Shown one piece after another: positions 1 through 51,885 of a DNA stretch of 64,000 nucleotides (position 1 is the first letter of the stretch; each line of letters begins with the position of its first letter). The stretch is taken from contig NC_134644.1 in NCBI RefSeq assembly GCF_030463565.1, forward strand, positions 131,127,388 to 131,191,387, in the 5' to 3' direction. The notes below the pieces were generated by a model that made no database searches, was not told the origin of the DNA, and saw nothing but the letters and a program-made list of their open reading frames with translations. The position numbers were made by a program, and so were the translations under genes. The DNA is from Pelecanus crispus (taxonomy: Eukaryota > Chordata > Aves > Pelecaniformes > Pelecanidae).

Positions 1-2189
1 TAAGCTTATTTTCCATGTGCCACAACTTCTAAGCAATTAAAATTCTCTAGGTAGTTTTCATTTTACTTGTGTGTTACAATATGCTGACATTTGCAATGCA
101 CATCTTTCCTGAAAAATCTTAACAAATTGTAATGCTGTGTTTTAGGTTTAACCTTACACCCAACACCAACGGCACAATGCTGGTCCCTAGATACCGCGAG
201 AGTAGCTCTTAAAAAACCCAAACAAACAATCCACTCCTCTAATATCTTGTTATTTTGAGGCGGAAAACAAAAACCTAGCTGCACAGAAGACAGATTTTTA
301 AACTAAATTTCATTATTATATACTTGCTCATTATGCACAAACTTTTCTCAGGGCAAAAGTGAGTTGCACTGAAAAGGACAAGTTACTATAGACAAACTGT
401 TACATGAGCAGCAGGAGAAAATAATCATATTGACACGATATTATTTATAATTCATCAAGTAAGAAATTACCACAAAATCAATTTATCCTAGCTTGAAAAT
501 AAGCATGGCTGGTTTATCTTGGCATTTATCTAACTGCAGGATATCATTAAGCTCTAACAACTTTCCAGTCCACTGGTATTCTTTCTTCAATGTCTGCACT
601 TCTCAAACCAAACTCCCACAGAACATGCATACTGTTAAAGACTGCTCTTTTCACCAGCCTGCTACACAGTATTAAAATTGCATGGGCTCCTTCAGCCAAC
701 ATGTTGTGCTTTACACACTGACCTTTAAATTCCAAAGCCATTAGCACAACACAAAAGAAAAAAAGAAGTATGTATCCTGAAGAGCTCTACTATATAAAGA
801 TAGATTAAAATCTATCACAGAAACATCGTGTTCTTATGCACTTCCCGATTATAAGTGATATATGAAAAAGTGATGAGAAAGACTATCGCAATGTGAAGTA
901 ATTTTTAAACAAGTTTGCTCTAAACAGTACTTAAGAACGTGTCTTCTGCCATCAAAGGTATCAGTATCATTTCAATGACATTAATGAAAGATTTTCTATA
1001 CTAATGTAACTAAATTAATCCCAAACCTTTTAAAATGGTAAAACAATTCAAGATGAGTGATGATGTAGTGAAACAGAAGCTAATATACAGCTGTATGAAA
1101 TTGTACTTAAAGAGGTGAAACTCCTCAGGTTTACTGATATGAATGACTACTAATGATCTATTTCAAAAGGCATGTGTTTGAAAAGTAATACAACCCCTTT
1201 TTGCAGAATGAAGACTTCATGTTGATGAATTTAAGTTCTACCTAAGCTGGTAAGCATTGTAAGTTTCAATTTAAAATTCGCCTACGTGACCACAAGTGGA
1301 ATCCTGAACTCTGGATAAAAACAAGGCACTTCCTTCGCAATGCTTGGAAAGTGCAAGAGGGCTTCGAAGTGGGATTCACAAAAGCCAAGATCACTGAGCA
1401 GATATTTACCTTCTACTTAGTGCTAGTCAAAAAGAATCACCCAGTACAAGATCTTGTAAACCCCACACTTTCTCCTGAGCAAGCTGACAGAACTGTATAT
1501 GAGGAAATGCCTTCTAACAAAGGATTCAGAAGCTGTTTTCTGAGCAGCCGAAACCTCTAGCTTTCCTTAAAGAAGAAAGTTGGAATCCTTAAAGATCTAC
1601 ACACACACACACTTTAAAAGGAACACGGCCCCCTCCTCTGCTAGATCTGTGTAAAAACTAGCTTAAGTTGTAGGGCAACTGTCTTCCAGTCTCTCTCTCG
1701 TCTGAGAGGATTCAAATGCCCATAAAGGTAATAAACAAACCTGCTATTCTTGGATGGGAGAGATTCCTCACCAGTTCTGCCAGCACGTGTCACTGCATAA
1801 AATATCTGAGTGTACTGGGTCAGTCATAGCGCGACTGCAGCTCGGTCGATAAGCCAGCCAGCTGGGGAAGTGAGATACAGTCCCAGCCCCACCTCTACAT
1901 TCTTCTCCTATACATCCTTCAGCCTTTGCATCCTCTCTGATAGAGCAGAGCAATTTCAGACAACTGGGAAAACTGAGGCACCTGTTGAACAGAGGTGCAT
2001 CCAAAGCTCACTGCTGGGCAGTTTTATTTTTGAATCTGGGTAACCAAAATGAAGCATGAATAGAATTTAGGCAACTGTGATCCTTTTTGGATCTAGTTCT
2101 TGGACTTCACCTTTCACTGTGAGAAAGAAACTGTTCTTTCTACTTCGGGGACAGAAGAGAGAAAGCGTGAAGGCTGTTGCCCAGCCATA
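1..2189. other. Intergenic / far 3' flank of TCEA1, no gene seen
   Basis: AT-rich sequence with short random open frames only. A short (AC)n run lies at about 1599-1612. In mammals RGS20 lies beyond TCEA1 on this side on the opposite strand, but nothing here resembles its coding sequence. Confidence 0.5.
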
Positions 2190-4326
2190 AGGTAACATTA
2201 GATGAAACAACATTTTATTTTAACTCCTACTTGGATACACCTACATCACAGAAAGCACTATCACAGTTCTAGTTCTTTTAATAAAGTCAAGGTATAATTC
2301 GGTAAGTACAGAAAGACAATTACTGTATTTTCTCAAAAGGTAATTCTTTAAGTGTCACAATCGGGCATAATGATTTAAGGACACGTAGCATGAGGAAGGT
2401 CATGCAAACCAACCTGTGCCTGCCCTGTATATATGCTGTGAACAGCAGTGGACATTTAGGTCTACCTGGCATCCAATTTACAACCGTTTTTACCATAATT
2501 TTTTGGACTTGTTTCTTTACAAAGGTTTCTCTACAAAAAGCATGGCAATTGACATTAAACGTCTGTCATTAGTTTGTTGCTGTCTTAACTTGAAAAAAAA
2601 AAAAAAAAAGAAACAATTATGTATCTTTAAGTAACTCTTAAGAAACAATCCTGCCAAAGAACCTAAACGCAGGCTAAAAATAAACCCATTCTGTTAGTAG
2701 GAAAAAAAGAATGTTTTCTGTATTAGGGCATTAATATCAAATAAATCGAGTTAAAAATGTATATATAAAGTTATGCAAAAAGCATTAAACGCTGAATAAT
2801 TTTCTGCCTAATATATGTTTGAAAATAAACTTTTTCTATTTAATCATTTTTCCTTTAGCAGAAAACCCACTTTTCCTTCCTTGCACAAGCTGACTGGAAA
2901 AGCTTGCTGTATAAAGTATTTACCAAACACTTCTTGTCTTGCAAAGCTCAGTGTTATCATACTATTTCCAACTCATTTGTTACAATTGCCACCATCACAC
3001 AAAAAAATATTCAACATAGAAAATCTTGGTTTTCCTTTACAGTCAAGGAATATATTGTCCAGGAACCGCACATACTCTTCCCATCCCCCCAAGAATCCTT
3101 TATGCATTGCCAGGATAGACCTCCTCAGCCTCAGGCTTCGATAAATTAAATAATATAAACTTAGGTATAATGAAAGAATTTAATCTCTTCTAAAGATGTT
3201 GACATATTTTTCCTTGAAAGCACATTTGAAAATACTTCTAAACATGTGCACTGTTAAAAAGCAGGCTCTAACAAAGCAGTATTTATATCATTCCACATAT
3301 GGAATAGACCGTAACTTTAATAATTTATTCTCACCTGCAGGTCTATGATTGACATCGGATATTCTACATCTCAAAATTCAGTTCATGAACAAAATTCATG
3401 TCATTTATATGAAGTGAATTTAGTATCACCTCCTCAGCCAGTTTATATTGTGATGAATTGTTTAGCTGGTATTATTAGGACAGCCTGCAACACAATGCCA
3501 TTGCTTATTTACAAAGTCTAAACCAAACTTGGTTGTCAAGCACATTAAGCAAAGCTGAACACTCAAATCAGATTTAACTGACTATTTTAAGACATTCCTA
3601 GAAATAATACCTACTGATAGAATGTAAAATACATGCTTTGGGCAATAAAATATATTGCACTGATCAAAGCTGGTTACATAAACAAACTTAACCAAGCATT
3701 GCAAAAGAGGTCATCATATCCACTAACAAATTTTCTAACCCCATGACCACAAATTTAGTCCTAATTCAGAAGCAGTACATAAAAACTAGAGAGTTAACTA
3801 AATTGTGATTTAGTTAACAACTGAGTTTAATGGGATTAGATGAAGTTAAGTACCTTTTCTCTTTGCAAGACTAGTGAACACAGCAGCAAGCAACAAATTC
3901 CGTTGTTACAACTGAACAAATGTGGAGAGGTAAAATACAGAGGGGTGGAGAGTGTATGTTTCAGACCACAAAAAATACAGTACATTATTCACATAGGTAG
4001 AAAAAAATCAAGCCAATTGCCAAAATGTTTAATTGGTAAAAGTTTAATGTCAACTTACTTATAAAAATGAAAAAATATTTTAACATTCACCATACAATTG
4101 AGCAACCTGGCCCTACTAACTATCAGCTATAGGAAGGCATTTAAGGAAATGATGGTTGTGTCAAAACAAAGGCTAATTTCAGGCATGTATGCTGCTTTAA
4201 GGAAAAAAAAAAAAAAACAACCCAAAAACCTCTCATTTGCAGGAAGCTAGATGCTTAGCCTAGTTTTTAAAGCTAATTACAAAATCCTCTTTCATACTGG
4301 TCCAGATGTCTTGACAATTTCTTCTT
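2190..4326 (-). other. TCEA1: Probable TCEA1 3' UTR (far end uncertain)
   Basis: AT-rich sequence downstream of the stop. AATAAA hexamers on the minus strand lie at 3324-3329 and 2214-2219, with further weaker ATTAAA variants (for example 2839-2844). A 3' end just past 2214 would give a UTR of about 2.1 kb. Which signal is used cannot be decided from sequence alone. Confidence 0.4.
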
Positions 4327-32343
<28,017 letters not shown>

Positions 32344-33199
32344 GGCTGCGGCGGCCCGAGCGGCGGCCGGCGCGACGCGGTGTGGGCTGAAGCCCGCAGA
32401 GCAAAGCGAGCGAGCGCCCTCCCTTCCCTTCTGCCCTGCCCTGCCCTCCCCTCGGGGCGCGGGAAGCGGCCGGGGCCGGGGCCGCCGCCGAGCTGTGCGG
32501 GCAGGAGCGGAGCCAGGCCGCGGCGCAGCGCCCCGACCCAGCAGCCCGAGCGGCGGCGCCAGGCAGCGCGCGTCGAGCGCCGGCCGCAGGAGCCAGGCAG
32601 CGCTGCGGAAGGCCGAGCCCGCGGGGGCGGGGCTGCGGGGACGGCTGCGTAGCGACCCTCGCCCGCCCCCCCCCCAAAAAAAGCCCCAAAGCCAACTAAG
32701 CGCTCTGCCGCCTTACAACGTCTCACCCGCTCCAGCTCCCTGCGGGCGCTGCCCGCCGCTCTCGGTGCTAGCTTCAAATGGATGGAAAACCCCTCTCTTC
32801 ACTCTAAAGGGAACAGGTTTTTCTTAAGGGCTATCCCTAAAGTTACTTTTGTAAAAAAACGGGGTTGAGGATTTCAAAATAGCACTTTTAGCGTAAGTTG
32901 GGGGTTTACCAGTTCAGAGTCAGTACAGGAGAGTTAGAGATAAACTTCTGCATTGGCCAAGTATCGCACTCCAATGTGCTACAGTGCTTCGGACTGTACA
33001 GAACTTCGACGCTTAAAACTAGTCTAAACCTTGTATACGTCCCAGTGGGACGTGTCACATCTATAAAGTTCAACAACTGTACCATCAATGAAATTCTCTG
33101 CATCAACTGAGTTACCTGCCTCGTTATTGTGAGTTGTTGTTGAAAAGAACACCATCATTAAACTATTTTTGCTGTAAAACGTGTTTACTTCAAGAAAAT

Positions 33200-33342
33200 G
33201 GCCAGCCGGGTTAGCTCAGTGGGTTAGAACACGGCGCTAATAATGCCAAGTTCACAGGTTCAATCCCTGCTTACTGCAGAGGGGGGGTGGGCTCGATGAT
33301 CTCTCAAGGTCCCTTCCAACCCAAAGCATTCTATGATTCTAT
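33200..33342 (+). mobile_element. tRNA-Ile-derived SINE with CR1 tail (TguSINE1-like)
   Basis: The head resembles tRNA-Ile(AAT): box A TAGCTCAGTGGG (33212-33223), anticodon loop CTAATAA with AAT at 33239-33241, and box B GGTTCAATCCC (33257-33267). The tail is a canonical CR1 3' end, GATGATCTCTCAAGGTCCC then TTCCAACCC, closing with ATTCTATGATTCTAT (33328-33342). This composite is the architecture of TguSINE1, the SINE of passerine birds mobilised by CR1. No target-site duplication is evident, as expected for CR1-driven insertion. It lies about 0.85 kb upstream of the TCEA1 start codon and is oppositely oriented to TCEA1. Confidence 0.9.
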
Positions 33343-33925
33343 ATCCAAAGGTTACGGAAAGAGTGCATGAAGGTAATCCCCTATTAAGATGCAGGAAGGG
33401 TGCTTACACAGCCTTCTGGAATCTATTATTAGTAAGCAGTCGAATGCTGTGGACGCCCGAGTTGTAAACTGAGGACTGTAAAATATGTACATTTTGGAGA
33501 AGAGGTTCTCACCTCTTCCTTGAAACGATGCCCAAGGAAGCCATGCCAGCAAGAACCGCCACGGCACCCACGTGTCAGGTACTTTGCAGCAAGGCTGGCT
33601 TGTGGTTTGGAGCCAGAGAGAGACGGGGGGGTTTCAGGCACTTCTGCATCGTGCTTGCTGCACACAATGGTCGCAGCATCTGCCAGCTGAAAGGCCTGCA
33701 CATACACAGATGTATTAAAAGCAGTTAAAATTATTTGGGAGCTAGACAGGATCTTCCCATAGGTTAGATCTGGACCATGAACTGGACAGGCATACAGAAC
33801 CTTTGTCTGCAGCTTGCTTTGTTCTACCAAAGGAAAAAAAAAAACCCAACAACAACAACAAAAAAAAAAACAAAACGAAGGAATGATTCCATAAGGAAAA
33901 GAACGCCTCTTCTTTCAGGGACAGA

Positions 33926-33961
33926 TTTTTTTTTGGGGGGGGGGGGGGGGGGGGGGGGGGG
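33926..33961 (+). repeat. T9G27 homopolymer run
   Basis: Nine T followed by 27 consecutive G in intergenic DNA, with an A/CAA-rich patch (33832-33876) just before it. The length may be misread by sequencing. It could form G-quadruplex structure on the plus strand. Confidence 0.9.
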
Positions 33962-36900
33962 AAGAAAGGCAGTGCTTACTACAACGTTTAAGGGACTGTG
34001 CCAGTTCAGATTTAATTCCATTTCGTCTAGATGCAGTAACCTAGTACCTGTAATAATCAACTCAGGTTAAGTAAGATGCTAACCTCAAATGAAATTTATC
34101 ATCATTTTTCCCCACAACCACATCGATGATAAAAGCAGTACATTAACAAAAGTTAATGTCAGCAGCTGAGAGCTATTGCTACACTACAGTAAACAAGCTT
34201 GTACGTGTTCTACAGTAGGTGCAAGTTAGGTCAGAGATAACACTATCAGAAAACTAGAAATCTCAAATCAATCAGTATGACTAGTTTGAACATATTTAAG
34301 TTCTGGAACGAAGTCTTCCAGTATTAATTTCTGTAAAAAAAATACAAATCAACACCTTCTTCACTGGAAATGCATGGAAAGAGTTAAAAAATGCAGATGA
34401 AATTATTAACATCCAAAACATATCAGGTAAGGAAATGATAATTGTAAGTTAAATGCTATATAGCACTTACAAAAGGGCTGCTGCAGGACAGTAAGGGGAA
34501 TGCAGGTCACACTTGTTTAACATCTAAACTCATAAAAGTAGCATCAGAGAAGTATTTCAGTAGGGAACTCGAAAGACTGACTGGATGGTAATGCATATCC
34601 TTTTTTGCAAATGGATGCATTGAAAGAAAACAAAATGCAGCTCACATTATTTGTACTGCCCGCTACAATATCTGAATGATACTCAATTAACTGAACCAGT
34701 TCTAACCAGATTCTTTGTATTAGCTGCTCTACCGTCCTCCGGACAGCAATTCTTTATTGCAAAGAAATACACAGCACTCTCCACAGTTGTTCTCTTTTAG
34801 CCGGTTCTAAACCAAGCAGCTTTGTACAGCATCAATCTCTTCTATACTTGCCATTGCAGGTCCAAAGAACAGTAGGAGAGGGAAAAAAAGACCAAAAGTT
34901 AAAACTATGCAACCTTTTCTTTTCTGTTTAGCTTCTTTTTTTTCCCTAAATAAACCTGTTAGAAGAAATAATGCACTATTTGTTGCACTGCATCTAGCTG
35001 TTACAGCATATTCTCACCTTTTGCAACATTTTCTAAAAGGTATCATACACCTGCTGCTGCAAAGAACCAGCATCTTACTCACTAGAACCTGTCATTTGCT
35101 GGACCACAGGACCTTCCACATCAGTAAGACTTAATAGGCAGAGATGACTCTCCTAAGCAGATGCACATATGAAATGTTGTAGGTTTTTACTAATCAGTCT
35201 CCTTTGTTATGAGACACTGATACTGAGAAAGGCAGGGGGGAGGGCAGGAAACTAGCACACACAAAATTTGCGGTGAAGGATCTCTGAGCTCCTATCAAGA
35301 CACTGGAAATGTTCCATTTTCAGGACTAACGTTCTGTATGGAAAAAGCTCCTCTAACCAAGTGTTAACACAACTATGCAAAATACAAAATTCACTGCATT
35401 CCAAAAGGTTTTATGTAACCATGTGTTATTATACCCATATGCCTGTCCTCTTTATTGGAGCCCTCAGTGTAACAATGACTTAGGTCTACCGAAGCAGAAT
35501 TTCAGTTGCTTTGAATCAGCCAACTGATCCCCAACCTTTGCAGGGAAAGAAGAGACGAGTCCAACCATAGATTGGACCATAGAGGGGAGCTGCAGCAAAC
35601 AGAAGTTCTGATTCCTCTTAATGGCAAGATTTTCCTCAAAAATTTCTGAAACAGTTACATGCATCTTGATTAGTTGTTCCTATTGTTCTTCAACAGATAG
35701 GGGTGGGTTGGTTTGGTTTGGTTTGTTTTTTTTTTTTTTTCCTAGGACTAGCTCTATATTATGATGGTATGGCCTGAAGTTAGACCAAGTATCATTTTCA
35801 AATTCTGGTGTTTGCAGTATGTTATTAATTTTCAAAATGTCCTTTTTTTTTTTTTTTTTCAACTTAGAAGCAGTAGCTGGAGGCAGTTAAACATGAAAAA
35901 TAAAAAATATTTAGGAAAATGGTTTGGGTTTTTTTTAAGGTCATGTTATTAGACTGTCACTTAGATAAGCCATGTTCTTTATTCTGGGGCAGCCTCTACT
36001 TATTTTTTTGGTACACAGACTGAAAATATGTAAGCCTTTTAAAGATTCCCCCAAAATAGTTTTAAATACTACGACATAGCTAGCAAGTGATTTCAAGAAG
36101 AAGCTACTTCAAGTTTGCTCATATTCACAACCAGGGAACATTCAATCTCCAACTTTCAGAGTCCATCTGCTCCATCTGTCAATGCAGACAAGTAGCCTTT
36201 TAAAAAAAGAACCTTGAATGACCCCTGAGGGAAGTCTACCTTCTTCACACAGAGAAGCTAAACCTCCCACTTAGATGCCTGAAGCAGGGTTCACTGCACC
36301 TCAGCAAACTGGCTGGAAGTTTTTTAAGTTTTACAAATTTTGCAGAGAAAAAGGAGGCAATGAGTTGCTCTTTTCTCGTAATTGGAACTAAGAGAAAACC
36401 ATTATCTACCGATTCACTTTGTGGATGTCCATTAAATTATACAAGCGCTTCGTTTAAATCAGCTTTAATCAGCTACATCAAAGGCACTTGTTTCACTAAA
36501 AGGGAATTAATAAACCTGTTATCCCAAAGGCAAAGGGTGGTAACATGAGAGCGGCAAGCAATGAAAACAAAAAGAAAAAGGAAAAAAAGAATCTGTTCTT
36601 CAGCTATTATTCTTCAAAGAATCCCATTTCCAAGTTAACCAACAGACATTCTGAAAACTTTTTGAGACTCACCTTCTTCACTTACACCAGTGATCTCATA
36701 CTGTATTTGATAAAGTTTAATAAAATAGTACATTGTAATTTTTCATAATGATAATTCTAGGCAAGGTTTCTCCTCACAGTTATCTCATCAGGGATGCCAG
36801 GGCTGAAAGTAAGAAAGAAACTGAAAATTACTCAAAAAGTTTTTCATCAAATATAAACTGACAAATTACTCGGTATATTATTGTATCTTTATTGTTACTA

Positions 36901-39900
36901 GCTATTCTTATATCCTTGAGTTCCCACAATATATTCACATACAGCACTGCATCTGACATGCATTTCCACACATTCATGAACCTAACTGTACTCCACACTG
37001 ACTTTCAGACATCACAGTCTATGGAGACAAGCAGCCTTTTAGTTGCTTTAAACTGCTCAAGGGGGAAGGTCTGCCTTTACTACATGCACGCCCCACTCAC
37101 TCCCAAATTTCTTCAGCATCTCTTCCCAGATAATCTCAAGTTTTCTCTATACTGCCCCACACTACATATACCACTGATCAGCCTCGAGTATTACAGTTAA
37201 CCTAAAGAGCACAGGTAACCCCTGACCTGAAAACTGCTTCTTTAACAAGTAGGTTAAGTGGTATGTGTGCCACACCTAACATAACTTCAAAGGCTCCCTG
37301 ATACCGCAGAACCCCCAGAGAAAGGTGCAGCAGTATGCAGAGAGAAGACTTTGGCTCTTTGGTGTCCTAGAATAAGGCTACTAGAAAATATTTGATTTTC
37401 CTCTACATTTCAAAATTACTGCAAATTTCAAGAAAACAAGTTAAAATAAAATTAACCCAGAATATGGGGGAGGGGGGGAATCAAATCATAGTTGTTATTC
37501 TCTCAACGAGGTAGCAAAACATAAATTGGTGATTTTTTTTTTCCTTTTCAGTAACTACAAGTGATTGTTCTTTTGTATTATAGCATCACGCATACATTCC
37601 CATGCAATACATTTGCAAGAAGCCTCTAAAGTGCCTGTTTCGCAGCACATGAAAGCTCCACTTCTTTCAGATAAGTATGGAAAAAGTCTTTAGTACTTTC
37701 CCAAACACTGATCAAAATTTATTTCAGAAAGATAAAAATGGAAAGATTTTACATTTTCCTTACTACAGAAGTAATTTCCAAAGTTAACGTTTCTTATCAT
37801 AAATAAAATGAGTAAACTAAGTAAATTACATCTTAAGATGTTTATATTAAGTATAAATGGCTTATACTTCATAACACAAAAAGTGTTCAGTATTTCTGTA
37901 TAAAATTTGAAATACACAGGCCTTGTACATATGGCTTCATTAACATCTTACACAGTTTGTCCTCAGTCACATCCATCAACACAAATAGCACCTCTACATA
38001 AAAGATGCATCCTAATGATTTCAATGAAGTGCAGTATACTCCATTAGAGAGAACATGTTTTAATTAACAGTTCTAATACCAGTTACAGTGTACAGTACTT
38101 TTACCAATCTACTGTGTTGTAATTATACAAGATAGGAGGAAGAGACCAAATCATACAGCCCTCATCACAGTACAGACCCCAGTGCAGGTTTACTTCAAGA
38201 ATGGCTGGAAGATTTGACTTACAATACAGAATTCAACACGTTTGTTAAAAAGCGGGTAACATATTCTAACAAGAAGTCAGACTTCTGACTGCACAAAACT
38301 GCAGTCAAATTGAAGTACCATTTTGAAATTAAAAACACATTAGGGAGTTAAATACCTATTGAAACAAACTGACTCACAAGCAAGGTATTTGCATATAAAT
38401 GCTTTCATAGGTTTGACGGACATCATCCCCTTGTGGGGAAAGTCTAACATTACAAAAAATAAACTTCATTATTGGACAGTTTCCAATCATAGTTTATGAG
38501 GATAGGATATTCACATTTAGAACTCCAACAGTCCAACTTCTTCATTTTAATAGAATTTTATGAAAACCCCCACACCAGACTGAGCTATTGTTCAGCCAAA
38601 AAAGATACGCAATTATGACAACAATCCCAGCATCAAATCACTTCAGGTAGTGAAGAAGTTCAACTACAAGATCATACACGCAGCTTTCCAGCTAGCTGGG
38701 AAATTACAAAAGAAAGGAGCTCAAGATAAACACTGTAATATGGGAGGAAACAGGATAGGCTTCAAATACATCCTTGAAGTTTCCTCTAGCTTCTGGGCTC
38801 TGTAACAACCCACAACTACAACATACTCATACACCCCTGCAAAAAAACCAAAAAAAAACAACCCCAAAAACCCAACCAAACAACTTGAGGGGAAGAATTC
38901 TTCCTAGAATACAGAAATTCAGAGTAAGTCACAACATTCACTTGCATTTACTTTGGTAAGACATCTCTTTGTAGATAAAAGAAGCAGCAAAACGACAGTG
39001 TGAAGAAAATCTTCTTATGATAGCTGAATATTTGAACAAAGTTAGCACATAAAGCATTTCTAGAAAAACATCTGAAAGCATCATGGAGTCAATCTGAAGC
39101 TGACTTGGATTAAAATGCTTAACTACTAGAAACCGACCACAAGCTGTGAACACAGTTCACCAAACTGAAGAAAGTATCGTGACGCTAACACAGAATAAAG
39201 CTATGACTGATCTCATTTTAACATCTTAGAAATATTTTTTAAACTCATTTAACAGAAGAAAGAATATGCGAAATGAGCACACAGTCAATTAGAAGTTGAA
39301 CAAGACAGCTGAACAGCATTATCAAACAATCTACAAACAGAACAAGAAAATAATAAAGGAAAAATTAGAAGCTTGTGCAGAACTTTGGAGACATGCTAAT
39401 ATTCAGGGAAATATTTAGACAACAGGGGAATGAGGATAAATCTAAAAACTAGGAGAAATAACATATAGTTTGGTTACCGAGTTTGCAATTCATCGGGACT
39501 GCAAAATTAGCTAACACAATTTGGGAACGACTCCAAGCTAGGACATACTGTTTTCTCAATAGAACTTTGGCACAACTACAATAAGAATATTATGGTTTCT
39601 TCTGTGAACTAAATTAACTGAAAGACAAATTGGCAGATCTATAGAACAGAGTGATTGAGGGAAAAGACTAATTAAACTTCAAAGTTAATAGATGTTCCCT
39701 CTTAACCACACAGATGGAATATCTAGAATTGTTTCAATACCATTTAGAAAAAAACTCCTTTTCAATTTTACATATTAAGAGATGTTTAATAACCCAGAGA
39801 AACTGGACTAGAAAAGAAAAACAGCTTCCTAAAAATGAAGCGCAATACATACAAAGAAAAGCACTGAAAACTGAGAACTCCCACTACATGAACAAGTTGG

Positions 39901-40329
39901 ATTTCTGGCAGCAGCCATGTTAAAGAAGGGATATAAAGTCATAATTCCCCATTTATGCATTTGTACTAGCCGGTGCCTCGGACATAAATCCATATACACT
40001 GTAAGAAGACCACTTGATTAAGCTGAGAGAAGAGAAAGTACCTAAAATGCAGGTATGAAGCACAGTGCTGACATGACAGATGCATCCAAAACAGGAATAT
40101 TCTTTGCTTGCAAACATATTATAGTATAGAACACTTATGCAGCATACTATGTAGTAAAAACTGTAGTGTATTTTTTAAACATTCCTAGTGCAGTGACAGC
40201 CTCTGAACTCTACAGAAGAGCAGCTGTTTCCAGAAGTACATTATGGCTCTTGACTGCAAAAAGCTCTTGAGTGTGCATCAATTTTTGTAACCCAGTGCAT
40301 TCTAGAATTTTAAGCTTCTGAAAGAAGAG

Positions 40330-41548
40330 ACATTCTTTATCTTGTAGATTTATTTCTTCCCCCATAGTAGGTCTTCATATTCCTAGGTTATACTGCTCTA
40401 GGGAAATGCAGAATGATAAGATTTGAAAATAAAATTCTTTGTTCTTTTTCAGGAAAAAAAAAATCAAGTCTCAACATGCAATAAAAGAAAGCATTAGATG
40501 GTATCAATTTAAAGTTCAAGTTATATCCAAATTGCACTTATATTTCTATTAAAAAAGAATTCAAATTTGTCAATGTCTGTGTTACAGATGAGACTTCAGC
40601 AATACACAAAACTACACAGATGCATTGTTTTCAGTTATTTACTCCAAAGCAGACAGAAAAATCAAAAACTATATGCTGGAATTGCTCATGTGAAATATAA
40701 TCAACATTTCTACACAAATGAAAGCTACAAAGACTAAAGCACAAGATGAATATTCAGTACAAAAAAATGAATTTTTAAATGAAACTCGAATCCTATGGAC
40801 TTCTTCAGAATTCTGTTCCAAGTCAGCATTTGATGTGAATTTATAGTAATCAAAAAAAAAAAAAAAAAGACAATAAGCAACAAATGATGGTCTAACAAAG
40901 AATGAGTCCCTTTAGAATTTCCACAGTATCTACCTATATGAAAGCAGTTAAAAGTTGAGGTGGTTTAAATATGAGAAATACCTTCGTTGACTTCTAGCCA
41001 TTCTAGAACAACCCTCTTTATATGGAGTAACAATTAACATAGAATATTTAAAGCTTTGTCCTTGGTAACATTTATTCTACCATCATATGCCTACTACGTT
41101 ACATGTTGTGTACTTTATGCATTCATTACACAAAGGAAATGTTTTAATATGTTTTCAATGAGCATTAAGAGCAAATCATGTCTCAAGTAGAATTAAACTG
41201 GTCACATTTATGCTGTTCACTTAAATTTAGTATTTAATTACTTGTACAAATAGTTCAAAGTTCTGCAATCAAAAAAAAATCAGACACCTTAAAACAGTAT
41301 CCTTAGGTTACATTCTGTCATTATTACCTAGCTGCCTCATTCATATAGTCCCACCAGTGGATGATTAATACAAAAGATGATAATTTCTTGTACATGTGTA
41401 TTTAATCCTCATCCCAAGTATAAATTTGCAACACAGTAGCAACACTGCAGGTACAGAAGTAATGCTTCCTCTCAGGCATATGAAAAGATTAACACTCTAC
41501 CACAGTTGATGCTGGTGTATTTATATAGAAGGCTTCTCACATATCGTT
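40330..41548 (-). other. LYPLA1: Probable LYPLA1 3' UTR (end uncertain)
   Basis: AT-rich sequence after the stop. AATAAA hexamers on the minus strand lie at 41071-41076 and 40349-40354; the second would give a UTR of about 1.2 kb. Longer forms cannot be excluded, since another AATAAA lies at 37718-37723. Confidence 0.4.
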
Positions 41549-51649
<10,101 letters not shown>

Positions 51650-51818
51650 ACACCGGGCTGCGAGGCGGCCAGCGGGACACCGACCAGGAGCGGGGAGGCG
51701 GGACGGGCGCCGGGCCAGGAGGGCGGGGAAAGGCGGGCGGCGGGCGGGGCGGGGCGCGGAGGGGCGGGGGCGGTGGCAGCGCGGAGCGGACCCGGCGCAC
51801 TCAGCCCCCGCCCCGCCC

Positions 51819-51885
51819 CGCCGGGGCCGCCCCGGTAGCCGATTGGTTGCCGCCGGGGCCGCCCCGGGAGCCGATTGGCTGCCGC
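51819..51885 (-). promoter_or_regulatory. Tandem 32-bp duplication with two CCAAT (NF-Y) boxes
   Basis: The motif AGCCGATTGG occurs at 51837-51846 and again at 51869-51878, within a two-copy repeat of period 32. On the LYPLA1 strand each reads CCAATCGGCT, a strong NF-Y site. The spacing equals about three helical turns. Confidence 0.75.

Larger units (their letters stand above)
32781..40300. other. Intergenic region between TCEA1 promoter and LYPLA1 3' end
   Basis: AT-rich spacer of about 7 kb. It holds the tRNA-Ile/CR1 SINE (33200-33342), an A- and CAA-rich patch at 33832-33876, a T9G27 run (33926-33961) and GGTTT-type simple repeats near 35705. No coding exon was recognised. The LYPLA1 3' UTR may extend further into it. 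Confidence 0.6.

Noticed and set aside
1351-1560. 69-codon open frame as part of the neighbouring RGS20 gene
   Set aside because: It does not resemble an RGS domain or the RGS20 C-terminus; likely chance.
1940-2000. MIR-like SINE fragment (AAACTGAGGCAC)
   Set aside because: Only about a dozen bases match the MIR core, with no flanking similarity; chance is likely.
33200-33272. A functional tRNA-Ile(AAT) gene
   Set aside because: The 5' end has extra bases, the anticodon stem has a mismatch, no matching acceptor stem closes it, and it runs straight into a CR1 tail. It is a SINE head.
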